Below, one piece after another: positions 20,288-29,339 of a DNA stretch of 42,139 bases. Under the pieces are notes generated by a model. It made no database searches. It saw only the letters and a program-made list of their open reading frames with translations, and was not told where the DNA came from. The DNA lies in assembly GCA_947626555.1 (NCBI GenBank), contig CANQSP010000010.1:1-42139 (forward strand). Reading direction: 5' to 3'. Position numbers and translations under genes: made by a program. Within the stretch, counting starts at the first letter, position 1. Every line of letters starts with the position of its first letter. Source of the DNA: an uncultured Clostridia bacterium (GTDB lineage: Bacteria; Bacillota; Clostridia; TANB77; CAG-508).

Positions 20288-21214
20288 TTAATTCCGTTTG
20301 GCCACAATTTCTTTCATATTATCTATTAAACTATCTATCTCTTTAGGTGTTACTATCATATTGTATTCCCCTACATTTAATGCTTCTTTTACTTCTTCAT
20401 ATTTATCATTTTGCTGTAATTTATTTAAATAATCGTTCGACTCTGCTTTTTCTTGAAGTTTATCTATAAAAATATCTATACCATCTGAGACAAGAGTTGC
20501 TAATTCTACAACTGTTGGAATTCCTATTGCTATTACTGGTATTCCCAAACTATTTTCTGTTATTTCTTTTCTATTATTTCCAACACCAGCTCCTGGTGAT
20601 ATTCCTGTATCTGCTATTTGTATAGTACTACTTATTCTTTCTATACTTCTTGAAGCTAACGCATCTATAACAATTAATAATTTTGGTTTTATATTTTCTA
20701 CTACCCCTTTTATTATTTCTAAAGTTTCTATCCCTGTTGTTCCTAATACTCCAGGTGCTATTGCACTTACAGGTCTTGCATTTTCATCTATATATTGTGG
20801 AAGATAATTTATTATATGTCTTGTTATTTCTAAATTTTTTACAACATTTGGTCCAAGTGCATCTGGTGTTACATCCGAATTTCCTAGTCCTACAACTAAT
20901 ACATCTTCTTTACTTTGTATTTTATTTTCAACTAATTTTTTTATTTCTTGTGATAATACATTAGCAGCTTTTTCTATTTCCTCCTCTGTTATAATGTTAA
21001 TTTTTTTTATATCCATTGTTATATAATTTCCTTTAGGTTTTCCTATAGCTTGTCCAGCTTCATCTTTTAAAACTTTCACTCTAATAATTTTAATTTTTTC
21101 ATCAATTTGTTCTTCTTCAGTCTCTATTCCTTCTATTTCATTTTCAATATTGTTTGCTTTTTTATAAATATCTCGTCTTTCATCTGCTAAATCTGTCCTA
21201 AAATTTATCATCAT
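20288..21214 (-). CDS. gpr: GPR spore germination protease
   Basis: FRTDLADERRDIYKK, VVGLGNSDVTPDALGPNVVKNLEITRHI, VSAIAPGVLGTTGIET, LIVIDALASRSIERISSTIQIADTGISPGAGVGNNRKEI. Confidence 0.97.
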   Translation of the reverse strand: MMINFRTDLADERRDIYKKANNIENEIEGIETEEEQIDEKIKIIRVKVLKDEAGQAIGKPKGNYITMDIKKINIITEEEIEKAANVLSQEIKKLVENKIQSKEDVLVVGLGNSDVTPDALGPNVVKNLEITRHIINYLPQYIDENARPVSAIAPGVLGTTGIETLEIIKGVVENIKPKLLIVIDALASRSIERISSTIQIADTGISPGAGVGNNRKEITENSLGIPVIAIGIPTVVELATLVSDGIDIFIDKLQEKAESNDYLNKLQQNDKYEEVKEALNVGEYNMIVTPKEIDSLIDNMKEIVAKRN

Positions 21215-21347
21215 AGGTCACATTCCTTTCTAAAATGTAAAAAATTATATTTCTTACATTATTACAACTTAAACTTTTGAAGATTACAAATTTTTGTAAT
21301 CTTTATTCCTATTATTTACAATTTTTATTATTTTTAAACTCATTATA

Positions 21348-21390
21348 AAATAAGGAATTCTTTACCATTAAAGTAAAAAATTCCTTATTT
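21348..21390. terminator. Bidirectional-type terminator hairpin after the 172-aa Spo0A-like gene
   Basis: AAATAAGGAATTCTTTAC-CATTAAA-GTAAAAAATTCCTTATTT. Confidence 0.7.
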
Positions 21391-21431
21391 AGCATTCTTT
21401 GAAATAGGATACTTTTCGTAGCAATACTGAA

Positions 21432-21950
21432 CTACAGCTTATAAACCATTCGAACCCTTTCTTCCACCATACTCAAAAACTCAGAATTTGTAATCTTGTG
21501 TTTCTCTTCTATTCTTGTATAGCCGAAAATATTCTTAATTTTTTCTCTACTATCTTTATAAGAACATACTATTTCAATTGCATTTCTGATATTTCTTTCC
21601 ACTCTATAAGGTTCTGTATGATTTACTTCAGCTACATATGGATATAGTTGCTTAGTAATAGACCGTGCTTTTTCTGGATTTTCAATTCTAAACATTATCG
21701 CATCAATTATATATCCATACCCTTTACATCTGGTAGGCATTCCTATATTATGCAATAATTCTACTATACCATCTCTAATATCGCTCTTTGATTCATTTTT
21801 CCGCTGTCCTACAGTAAATTCATCACCTTTTACTACATCGTCTGGAACATTAACAACTTTATAGTTAATTCTTTCTCCAAGTACTTTTTCAGACAAATTT
21901 ACCAACTTTTTTACATACTCTTCCTCCAAAAGCAATACTACGTACCCCAT
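21432..21950 (-). CDS. Stand-alone Spo0A C-terminal-domain-like regulator (divergent)
   Basis: IRDGIVELLHNIGMPTRCKGYGYIIDAIMF...ITKQLYPYVAEVN...YRVERNIRNAIEIVCS...FGYTRIEEKHKITNSEFLSMVEERVRM aligns by eye to the Spo0A DNA-binding domain. No complete receiver domain. Confidence 0.88.
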   Translation of the reverse strand: MGYVVLLLEEEYVKKLVNLSEKVLGERINYKVVNVPDDVVKGDEFTVGQRKNESKSDIRDGIVELLHNIGMPTRCKGYGYIIDAIMFRIENPEKARSITKQLYPYVAEVNHTEPYRVERNIRNAIEIVCSYKDSREKIKNIFGYTRIEEKHKITNSEFLSMVEERVRMVYKL

Positions 21951-22006
21951 AATATTTCCTCCTAATTAGATTGAAATAATTAATATGTATATATGTTACG
22001 TTCACC

Positions 22007-22035
22007 ATTGTAGCATACTTTATAATATTTGTAAA
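22007..22035 (-). promoter_or_regulatory. Sigma-A-like promoter of the 172-aa Spo0A-like gene
   Basis: Minus strand TTTACA (22030-22035), 17-bp spacer, TACAAT (22007-22012). Confidence 0.65.
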
Positions 22036-22071
22036 GTTTTATTGCAATAACTTCTTTATATTACATTATGC

Positions 22072-22104
22072 AAAAGGGATTCTACTTAGTGTAGAACCCC
22101 TTTT
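22072..22104 (-). terminator. Terminator between the two Spo0A-like genes
   Basis: AAAAGGGGTTCTAC-ACTAA-GTAGAATCCCTTTT hairpin downstream of the 22133 stop. Confidence 0.65.
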
Positions 22105-22132
22105 CGTCACGGTTAGTATGAGTTATATAGAT

Positions 22133-22687
22133 TTATAGATTAGAAATCCTAATTTTATCAGCTAGCAAAGCTATGAACTCCGAATTTGTGGCTTTCTTTG
22201 ACTCTTTAGATACAGTATAGCCAAAAATATCACTAATAACTTGAAAATTTTCTCTATCCCACGCAACTTCAATTGCATGTCTAATTGCCCTCTCTACCCT
22301 TGAGCTAGTTGTTTGATAGTTCCGAGCAATAGTAGGATATAACTCCTTAGTCACATGCTCGATAATATTCAAATCTTTTACAGCAAGAATTATTGCATCC
22401 CTTAAATATTTGTATCCCATTATATGGGCAGGAACACCAACTTTGTGCAAAAGATTTGTTGTAGCATACATAATTGCATCGTCTGAATTCTCCATACACT
22501 TTTGCTTTTCAGCTTTTTTCTCGTTAGTCATGGTTTTCACTTGTTCAATACCGCCTTCTACTGTAACATTAAGGCCTTTCAACACTTTCACTTTGTCGTT
22601 AAAATCGCTTTTGTTCATTGCACTAATTACTTGCAAAAGACTCTCTGAACTTTCTTCATCCACTAACCATACAACATAATCCCGCAT
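22133..22687 (-). CDS. Stand-alone Spo0A C-terminal-domain-like regulator (closer to canonical)
   Basis: TTNLLHKVGVPAHIMGYKYLRDAIILAVKDLNIIEHVTKELYPTIARNYQTTSSRVERAIRHAIEVAWDRENFQVISDIFGYTVSKESKKATNSEFIALLADKIRI is strongly Spo0A_C-like; N-terminus MRDYVVWLVDEESSESLL is too short for a receiver domain. Confidence 0.92.
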   Translation of the reverse strand: MRDYVVWLVDEESSESLLQVISAMNKSDFNDKVKVLKGLNVTVEGGIEQVKTMTNEKKAEKQKCMENSDDAIMYATTNLLHKVGVPAHIMGYKYLRDAIILAVKDLNIIEHVTKELYPTIARNYQTTSSRVERAIRHAIEVAWDRENFQVISDIFGYTVSKESKKATNSEFIALLADKIRISNL

Positions 22688-22739
22688 TTCTTCCTCCTAA
22701 TTAGAAACCAGATATTTTATGTTTACAAGTTACGTTATC

Positions 22740-22768
22740 ATTATATTATATTTTATAACTTTTGTAAA
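22740..22768 (-). promoter_or_regulatory. Sigma-A-like promoter of the 184-aa Spo0A-like gene
   Basis: Minus strand TTTACA (22763-22768), 17-bp spacer, TATAAT (22740-22745). Confidence 0.7.
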
Positions 22769-22816
22769 GTCTTTTCACTTATTTTCTAACTAATATGCAA
22801 ATATAAATTGTTTTTA

Positions 22817-23788
22817 TTATGAACAATATCTACATAAAATACTCTCTAATCCAATATTTAAATCAATCTTTCCTATTTTATAGTTACTGTCTAAATTTAT
22901 AAGTTCTTCTATAATACTTCTTAATTCGTTTTCTTTAAAGTAATTAGCCTGCATTTTATATTTACTTGTTAAAAACATTTGATTTGGCTTTAATCCTAAG
23001 CTTTCAGCTAAATTTTTATTAAATCTCTCACTTAATTTTACAATATACAATTTTTTAAAATGATTATACAAAGTAATCAAGATTTTTTGTATTGGTTCTT
23101 TTGAATATAACAAATTATTTAATACATTTAAAGCTTCTTTTGTATTTTTCTTTCCTAAACTGTCTGTTAAATCAAATATAACACTATCTATTTTTCTTAT
23201 ACATAACAAATCTATATCTTGTTTTTTAATAGTACCATTTTCTCCTGCATATTCTATCAACTTTCTTACTTCGTTAATTAACTCTTGCATATTAGTTCCA
23301 CAACATTCTATAAAATACTTTAATGTGGCATCATCTACATTTACTTTATAACTATTACATATTGTTTTTATATTAGTTATTATTTGTGGCAATTTTAATT
23401 CTTCAAAATTTTTAATTTCCCCTATTTTTTCAATTGTAGAATATAAAGAATTTTTGTTAACTTCTTGTTCTATAAAAACTAAATCTACACATTCATTTAT
23501 TACATTATTATTTTCCTCTATATATTTTGATATTTTATCAACTAACTCTTGATTTTGTTGTACTTTCTTTCTCCCATCTTTTTTAAATAGATTTGTATCT
23601 CTTGCTATTATAAGTTTTTTATCATATCCAAATGCTGGTGTATCTATATCTGATATTAATTCTGTTACATTATTGCTATCTATTTTTATAAAATTAATCC
23701 CTACTTTTAATTCTTTAAAGTTTTTCTTTATTTTTTTTACATAGTTTTCCAACAAATAGGTTTCCTCGCCATATAATAAATAAACCAT
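22817..23788 (-). CDS. holA: DNA polymerase III subunit delta
   Basis: MVYLLYGEETYLLENYVKKIKK; CGTNMQELINEVRKLIEYAGENGTIKKQDID; operon-like order. Confidence 0.92.
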   Translation of the reverse strand: MVYLLYGEETYLLENYVKKIKKNFKELKVGINFIKIDSNNVTELISDIDTPAFGYDKKLIIARDTNLFKKDGRKKVQQNQELVDKISKYIEENNNVINECVDLVFIEQEVNKNSLYSTIEKIGEIKNFEELKLPQIITNIKTICNSYKVNVDDATLKYFIECCGTNMQELINEVRKLIEYAGENGTIKKQDIDLLCIRKIDSVIFDLTDSLGKKNTKEALNVLNNLLYSKEPIQKILITLYNHFKKLYIVKLSERFNKNLAESLGLKPNQMFLTSKYKMQANYFKENELRSIIEELINLDSNYKIGKIDLNIGLESILCRYCS

Positions 23789-23801
23789 ACTTTTCTCCCT
23801 C

Positions 23802-23919
23802 TAAACTATTAGGGACGGGGTTAAATAGTTTAGCAAAAATATTTATTCTATTTGCAAAACAATAATATTCAATTTTACTTAATTTTGCTAAACTATTTAA
23901 CCCCGTCCCTAATAGTTTA
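23802..23919. repeat. Locus C: inverted R pair with reduced interior
   Basis: R at 23802-23832 and inverted R at 23889-23919; interior retains only GCAAAACAATAATATT resembling one H stem arm. Confidence 0.92.
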
Positions 23920-23920
23920 A

Positions 23921-24406
23921 TTATAATTTCTGTGAAAACTTTGCAGAATGAGCATGACAAATTGCAGCAGCCATGCTATCTGTTGTATCATCCAATTTTG
24001 GTAAATTGTCTACATTTAAAATAGTTTTTACCATTTTTTGAACTTGAATTTTGTCAGCCCTTCCATATCCAACAACTGCCTGTTTTATTTGAAGTGGAGT
24101 ATACTCATATGTTGGTACATTTTTTTTACAACCAGTAACTAATATAACTCCCCTTGCTTGTGCAACATTTATAGCTGTTTTAGCATTATTGTTAAAAAAC
24201 AATTCCTCTACTGATATTGCATCTGGTTTATAAGTGTCTATTATCCCCTCTAAGTCATTATTTAGCTTTAATAATCTTAACGGAAATGACTCACCTGCTT
24301 TTGTTAATACCGCACCAGATGTTACTAAATTAAACTTATTACCTTTGTAATCTATTATACTATAACCTGTTATTGCAAAACCTGGATCTATTCCTAATAT
24401 TCTCAT
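23921..24406 (-). CDS. ruvC: Crossover junction endodeoxyribonuclease RuvC
   Basis: MRILGIDPGFAITGYSII, AISVEELFFNNNAKTAINVAQARGV, YTPLQIKQAVVGYGRADKIQVQKMV. Confidence 0.97.
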   Translation of the reverse strand: MRILGIDPGFAITGYSIIDYKGNKFNLVTSGAVLTKAGESFPLRLLKLNNDLEGIIDTYKPDAISVEELFFNNNAKTAINVAQARGVILVTGCKKNVPTYEYTPLQIKQAVVGYGRADKIQVQKMVKTILNVDNLPKLDDTTDSMAAAICHAHSAKFSQKL

Positions 24407-24530
24407 TTTTTATTTCCTCTATTTATTTCATACTATATATTTTAATTTTTTCATACTATAAAACTAATAATTACATTACTTTTTATCTATTATTATTTAT
24501 CCTCTTTATTTTATATTACCATATATTATA

Positions 24531-26570
24531 TCAACTTTCGTCTTTCCCTAAAATCCGGATTTTTAGAACCGTCCCCAAACTTCCCACACTCCATGCTTGC
24601 ATAAATGCTCCTCTAGCTTCATATGGTGATTTTGAATCGTATAATTCAGATATTCCTCCAACGGTTTTTCCATTTTCTGCCTCTTTTATAAATGTATTTC
24701 TGACACTTTCAATAAAACTTTTATATTTACTTTCTAACTCTTGCTTTTTTTGTTTGTCTTTTTCTGCTTCAACTATTTTCTTAAAAGCATCATTATATGG
24801 ACCTAAAAGCCATGGCCAAGTGACACCTTGATGATAACTCATATCTCTTCTAAATGAGTCTCCCTCATATGTTTCTATATAGTTTTCTTCTCCTTTGGCT
24901 AAAGTTTTTAATCCATAATTATTTAATAGCTTTTTACTGACTGTATCAAACATCTCCTTAGCAATTTCTGATTCTGGATTTAAAATTGGGTATGTAAGAG
25001 AAAGTGCAAATAATTGATTTGGTCTTATTTTCGAATCTCCTAATACATCATACAAACATTTTCTTTTTTTGTTATAAAATTTTTCTTCAAACGTTTTTTG
25101 ACATTTTATTGCTAACTTTCTATACTTTTCTGCCTTTGCCTTTGTTTCGAACTTAGTAGTTAATTTTTCCATTATTTTTAAAGCATTATACCATAAACTG
25201 TTTATCTCTACTACTTTTCCATTTCTTGGTGTTACTGCATAATCATTTATTTTTACATCCATCCATGTATTTTGAGTATTAGCAGTTCCTGAGACTATTA
25301 GTCCATCATCATCTAAATATATATTATTATTGTCTAGGTCAATTCCAGATTTGTATTGCTCTATTATGTTTTTTAACACTTCATAAATATTATCTTTTAT
25401 AAATTGCTCATCTTTTGTATAATTAATATACTTTTGTACTTGCTCAAATAATAGCAAACTACTATCAACACTATTATATAATGGCTTATTGTCATATTCT
25501 GAAAATCCATTTGGAACTAGTCCACATTTTACTTTTTTTATACATGTAAGCAATACTTCTTTTGCTATATCAAATCGTTTTGTTATTAATAAAAGACCTT
25601 CAAATGCAATAAGAGTATCTCTTCCCCAATCTAAGAACCATGGGAAACCTGCTAAAATAGTATGTAATTTAAAGCTTGGTCGATATGCTATAAAATTGTC
25701 TGTTGCAATTATATAGTCTCTTATCCTTTTCCTCGTTTCTTCATCAATACCACTTTTAACAATCTTAGATTGTTTTATAAGTGTATCTATTCTATTTATT
25801 TCGTTATTTATTACTTCTTGTGCATCTATTTTTCCAATGTTTTTTTCAATGCTAGCAACATACGTAATATTTTTCTCTACATTTTCATTTATGTCTATTT
25901 CATATCTTCCTGGTATAAGATGATTTTCTTCAGGATTAAAACCTCTTTTTTCCTCCTCTATGTAAAACATATTTTTGAAACTATCATTCTCATGCTCTAT
26001 ATAATTTCCTTCAGATGTTTTCATATATATAGGTCTATCTTCATTTGAATCCACTACAATCTTTACTTTTTGCTTGTCTATCTCTTGTCTCATAATAAAT
26101 TCATGGTTATAACTTTCTGAATGGAAATCTCTAAAATTAATTAAAGGAGTTATTATAAGCTTTACTTTATGATTTTTATTAAACACTTTATACAATATTG
26201 CTACTGTGTTTTTTCCGTATACCATACAAATATATTTTTTTATTATTACATCTTCTACTTTATATGTAAAAATTGGTATATACTCTTTTTCGAAACTTTC
26301 TAAATATTTGTAACCATCAGAGACATAATTTTTACAGATATTTGTATATAAATTATACTTTTTTCCATCTATTTCTATACTCTCATCTACTTTTGAAAGA
26401 ATTAAATGTCTTTGTGCTGGTGGCATAAATGGTGCTACTAAAAGACCATGATACCTTCTCGTATTTGCACCTATTATTGTTGAACTTGCATATCCACCTA
26501 TTCCATTGGTTACAATCCATTCTTTTTTTAAACTATTCTCCAACTTCAAATTATCATTTGTATATTTCAT
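24531..26570 (-). CDS. Amylo-alpha-1,6-glucosidase / glycogen debranching enzyme family protein
   Basis: EWIVTNGIGGYASSTIIGANTRRYHGLLVAPFMPPAQRHLILSKVDE, AGFPWFLDWGRDTLIAFEGLLL, YHQGVTWPWLLGPY. Confidence 0.94.
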   Translation of the reverse strand: MKYTNDNLKLENSLKKEWIVTNGIGGYASSTIIGANTRRYHGLLVAPFMPPAQRHLILSKVDESIEIDGKKYNLYTNICKNYVSDGYKYLESFEKEYIPIFTYKVEDVIIKKYICMVYGKNTVAILYKVFNKNHKVKLIITPLINFRDFHSESYNHEFIMRQEIDKQKVKIVVDSNEDRPIYMKTSEGNYIEHENDSFKNMFYIEEEKRGFNPEENHLIPGRYEIDINENVEKNITYVASIEKNIGKIDAQEVINNEINRIDTLIKQSKIVKSGIDEETRKRIRDYIIATDNFIAYRPSFKLHTILAGFPWFLDWGRDTLIAFEGLLLITKRFDIAKEVLLTCIKKVKCGLVPNGFSEYDNKPLYNSVDSSLLLFEQVQKYINYTKDEQFIKDNIYEVLKNIIEQYKSGIDLDNNNIYLDDDGLIVSGTANTQNTWMDVKINDYAVTPRNGKVVEINSLWYNALKIMEKLTTKFETKAKAEKYRKLAIKCQKTFEEKFYNKKRKCLYDVLGDSKIRPNQLFALSLTYPILNPESEIAKEMFDTVSKKLLNNYGLKTLAKGEENYIETYEGDSFRRDMSYHQGVTWPWLLGPYNDAFKKIVEAEKDKQKKQELESKYKSFIESVRNTFIKEAENGKTVGGISELYDSKSPYEARGAFMQAWSVGSLGTVLKIRILGKDES
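24550..24581. repeat. GGGGACGGTTCT-type palindromic repeat overlapping a gene end
   Basis: AAAATCCGGATTTT perfect palindrome (24550-24563) followed by AGAACCGTCCCCAAA; looks like a truncated longer palindrome. Confidence 0.75.
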
Positions 26571-26620
26571 TTTCTTCCACCTACATCTTAATTTTATTTC
26601 ATTTCTAGCATGAGCTCTTA

Positions 26621-28246
26621 TTATTTACTATGCTTTGCTGGTCTTCCCACTCTAACTGACTTTGGCTTGTATGGTTTTGCTCCATTCTCTGTTTTATTTT
26701 GTATAGTAGTACTCTCTGCTAGTTTTTTGTTAACACTTTTTATTTTTTCTAGTTCCTTTTGCTTCTTTTCTTTTTCTCTAACATCTGCACTTTCTTTTAT
26801 TGAAACTATTCTCTCCTTATATTTTTCAACAAATTTACTTTCTTTTTTGTCCTTAGATAACCTTTTGGCACTTGGCTTTAATTTTTTGCCCGTAGTCTGC
26901 TTCAATTTTTTCTTTGACTCTTTAGCCTTAGAATCTAACATTATATATTGTGTGTCGTTTTGCATATCTCTAAATTTTAAATCTTCACAAACTAATTCTA
27001 TTATTGAAAGCCCTATAGCTTCTGGATTATGCCTTATATATTCTCCATCTATATATGATAAGTTTCTTTGTATTAATTTTACACCCAATTGCTTTACATT
27101 TTCAGTATCTTGCTCTACTAAGTCTTGACCATCTTTATTATATTTTCTAACAAATTCTGGTACTATTTCTCCTGTATCATAAATACAATAATCTAATATT
27201 CCCTTTCCAGCATGTTCTACTATAGCTCTTATATGATCTGACAATGAATAATTATCTGTTTGACCTGGTTCTGTCATTATATTGCTTACATATATTTTAA
27301 AACCTTTATTTTCCTTTATTGCTTTAGCAACACCCTTTACTAATAAATTTGGTATTACATTTGTATACAAACTTCCAGGTCCTATTACAATTGCATCCGC
27401 TTTTTGTATTGCCTCTATAACTCCAGGGGCAGGTTTGCAGTTTGATGGATTTATAAAAATTCTGTTAATTTTACTAACTTTTTCTTCTACTATTTCTCTT
27501 ATACTACTTTTATTTTCTATAACAGTTCCATCATCTAACTCTGCACAAATATTTATTGCCTCTAATGTAACTGGCAAGACTTTTCCTGTAATATTTAAAA
27601 CATTTCTAGCTTGTTCTATTGATGAAGAAAAATCTCCACATATTTCTTTCATAGCTAACAAATATATATCACCAAATGATAATGACTTCAATCTTCCATT
27701 TTCAAATTTGTAGTTCATTACTGCATCCATTACTGCCTCGTTTGAAGATAGTGAAACAAAACTCTCTTTTATGTCTTCCAATGGTAGCAACTCTAATTCT
27801 TTTCTAGATATTGATTCTTTTTCTCCATAATCTGAAACAGTAACTATTGCAGTTATATTGTTAGTATAATTTTTTAATCCTTTCAATACAGAATTTAAAC
27901 CTGTTCCTCCACCTATTACGACTATATTCGGTCCTTCATCATAAACCTTTTTATTAAATATTAATGATTTTACTTGTCCTTCTTTAGATTCTTCTCTCGT
28001 ATCAGTTTCTTCTACTAATATTTCTAGTGTTCTTCTTTGTATGTAAACTATTCCTATTACAATCATTACTGCACCAACAACAAATGGAACTATTATCTTT
28101 ACTAAGTCCATAAATGGATCTTTTAATTCCTTATGTACTAATAAATACGACATTCCATAGCAGGCTAACACTACGCCAACTAATATCAAAAGAATCCATC
28201 TTTTCATTTTTGTACTTGATTTAAACCATTTAAAAAAGCCTTTCAT
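26621..28246 (-). CDS. yvcK: YvcK-like gluconeogenesis factor with N-terminal transmembrane segment pair and basic C-terminal tail
   Basis: NIVVIGGGTGLNSVLKGLKNYTNNITAIVTVSDYG, VIGPGSLYTNVIPNLLVKGVAKAI, NIMTEPGQTDNYSLSDHIRAI. Confidence 0.93.
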   Translation of the reverse strand: MKGFFKWFKSSTKMKRWILLILVGVVLACYGMSYLLVHKELKDPFMDLVKIIVPFVVGAVMIVIGIVYIQRRTLEILVEETDTREESKEGQVKSLIFNKKVYDEGPNIVVIGGGTGLNSVLKGLKNYTNNITAIVTVSDYGEKESISRKELELLPLEDIKESFVSLSSNEAVMDAVMNYKFENGRLKSLSFGDIYLLAMKEICGDFSSSIEQARNVLNITGKVLPVTLEAINICAELDDGTVIENKSSIREIVEEKVSKINRIFINPSNCKPAPGVIEAIQKADAIVIGPGSLYTNVIPNLLVKGVAKAIKENKGFKIYVSNIMTEPGQTDNYSLSDHIRAIVEHAGKGILDYCIYDTGEIVPEFVRKYNKDGQDLVEQDTENVKQLGVKLIQRNLSYIDGEYIRHNPEAIGLSIIELVCEDLKFRDMQNDTQYIMLDSKAKESKKKLKQTTGKKLKPSAKRLSKDKKESKFVEKYKERIVSIKESADVREKEKKQKELEKIKSVNKKLAESTTIQNKTENGAKPYKPKSVRVGRPAKHSK

Positions 28247-28318
28247 ATTTCCTCCTCATTTCTTTCTAAGTTTTATATTATATTTTTTTAGCTTGTTATA
28301 TTAATTTCTGATAATTTT

Positions 28319-29230
28319 TTATTCCCCAACAATTTCTATTTCCAATTCAATAACTTTTCCGTATTTTTCATATATTACTTTTATTACATATTCTATTAAA
28401 TTTAAAACATCTTCTGCTGTTGCTTCTCCTGTGTTTACTATAAATCCTGCATGCTTTTTTGAGACTTGTGCTCCACCTATTGTGTAACCCTTTAAACCTG
28501 CTTCATCTATTAGCTGAGCTGTTATATAGTTTGTACCTCTTTTAAACGTACTTCCAGCACTTGGCATATCTATAGGTTGTTTTTCTTTTCTCAAACTTTG
28601 ATAATTATTTATTTTTTCTAGTATTTCTTCTTTGTTTCCCTTTTGTAATTTTATTGTTCCAGATACAATAATTTCATTTGTACTTATAAATCTGCTATGT
28701 CTATAAGAAAAGTCTATTTCATCATTTTTCAAGCTTTTTAAACTTCCATCTGAATCCATAAAAGTTACATCTTGAATTATTTCTTTAAATTCTTTTCCAT
28801 ATGCACCTGCATTCATTCTAATAGCTCCACCTATTGTTCCAGGTATTCCACTTGCAAATTCAAAACCTTGTATCTCTAAATCTGCTAATTTTCTTGCAAG
28901 CATTCCTAATTTTACACCTGCTCCTAAATTTATTAATACTGTCCCATCATCTTCATAATTTACTTCTATTTGATCAAGATTAATATTTATTGTTATTCCC
29001 CTTATTCCATTATCTTTTACTAATAAATTACTTCCATTTCCTGTTACAGTAAGTGGTATATTATTTTCTTTTGTGAATTTTACTATCCACCTTAAATCTT
29101 CAATACTTCTTACCTGTATATAATAATCTGCTTTTCCTCCTATTTTAAATGATGTATGCTTCTTCATGTCTTCATTTTTGTATATATTAGAGTTTTTAAG
29201 GTTCAATTTTAATTGTTCTGATATATTCAA
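28319..29230 (-). CDS. murB: UDP-N-acetylenolpyruvoylglucosamine reductase
   Basis: KKHTSFKIGGKADYYI, GNGSNLLVKDNGIRGI, ASGIPGTIGGAIRMNAGAYG, QPIDMPSAGSTFKRG. Confidence 0.97.
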   Translation of the reverse strand: MNISEQLKLNLKNSNIYKNEDMKKHTSFKIGGKADYYIQVRSIEDLRWIVKFTKENNIPLTVTGNGSNLLVKDNGIRGITININLDQIEVNYEDDGTVLINLGAGVKLGMLARKLADLEIQGFEFASGIPGTIGGAIRMNAGAYGKEFKEIIQDVTFMDSDGSLKSLKNDEIDFSYRHSRFISTNEIIVSGTIKLQKGNKEEILEKINNYQSLRKEKQPIDMPSAGSTFKRGTNYITAQLIDEAGLKGYTIGGAQVSKKHAGFIVNTGEATAEDVLNLIEYVIKVIYEKYGKVIELEIEIVGE

Positions 29231-29339
29231 TATAAAATTCCTCCTTTAATATATTTATTCTAATATATTTTTATTTTGTATATTTTATCATTATTTTTTT
29301 AATTTTACAATATCTATTTTAAAGTATACATAACTATGT

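Noticed and set aside
23715-23960. Minus-strand 81-aa ORF spanning ruvC end, R repeats and holA start
   Set aside because: Out of frame with both genes and made largely from the R palindrome; not a credible gene.
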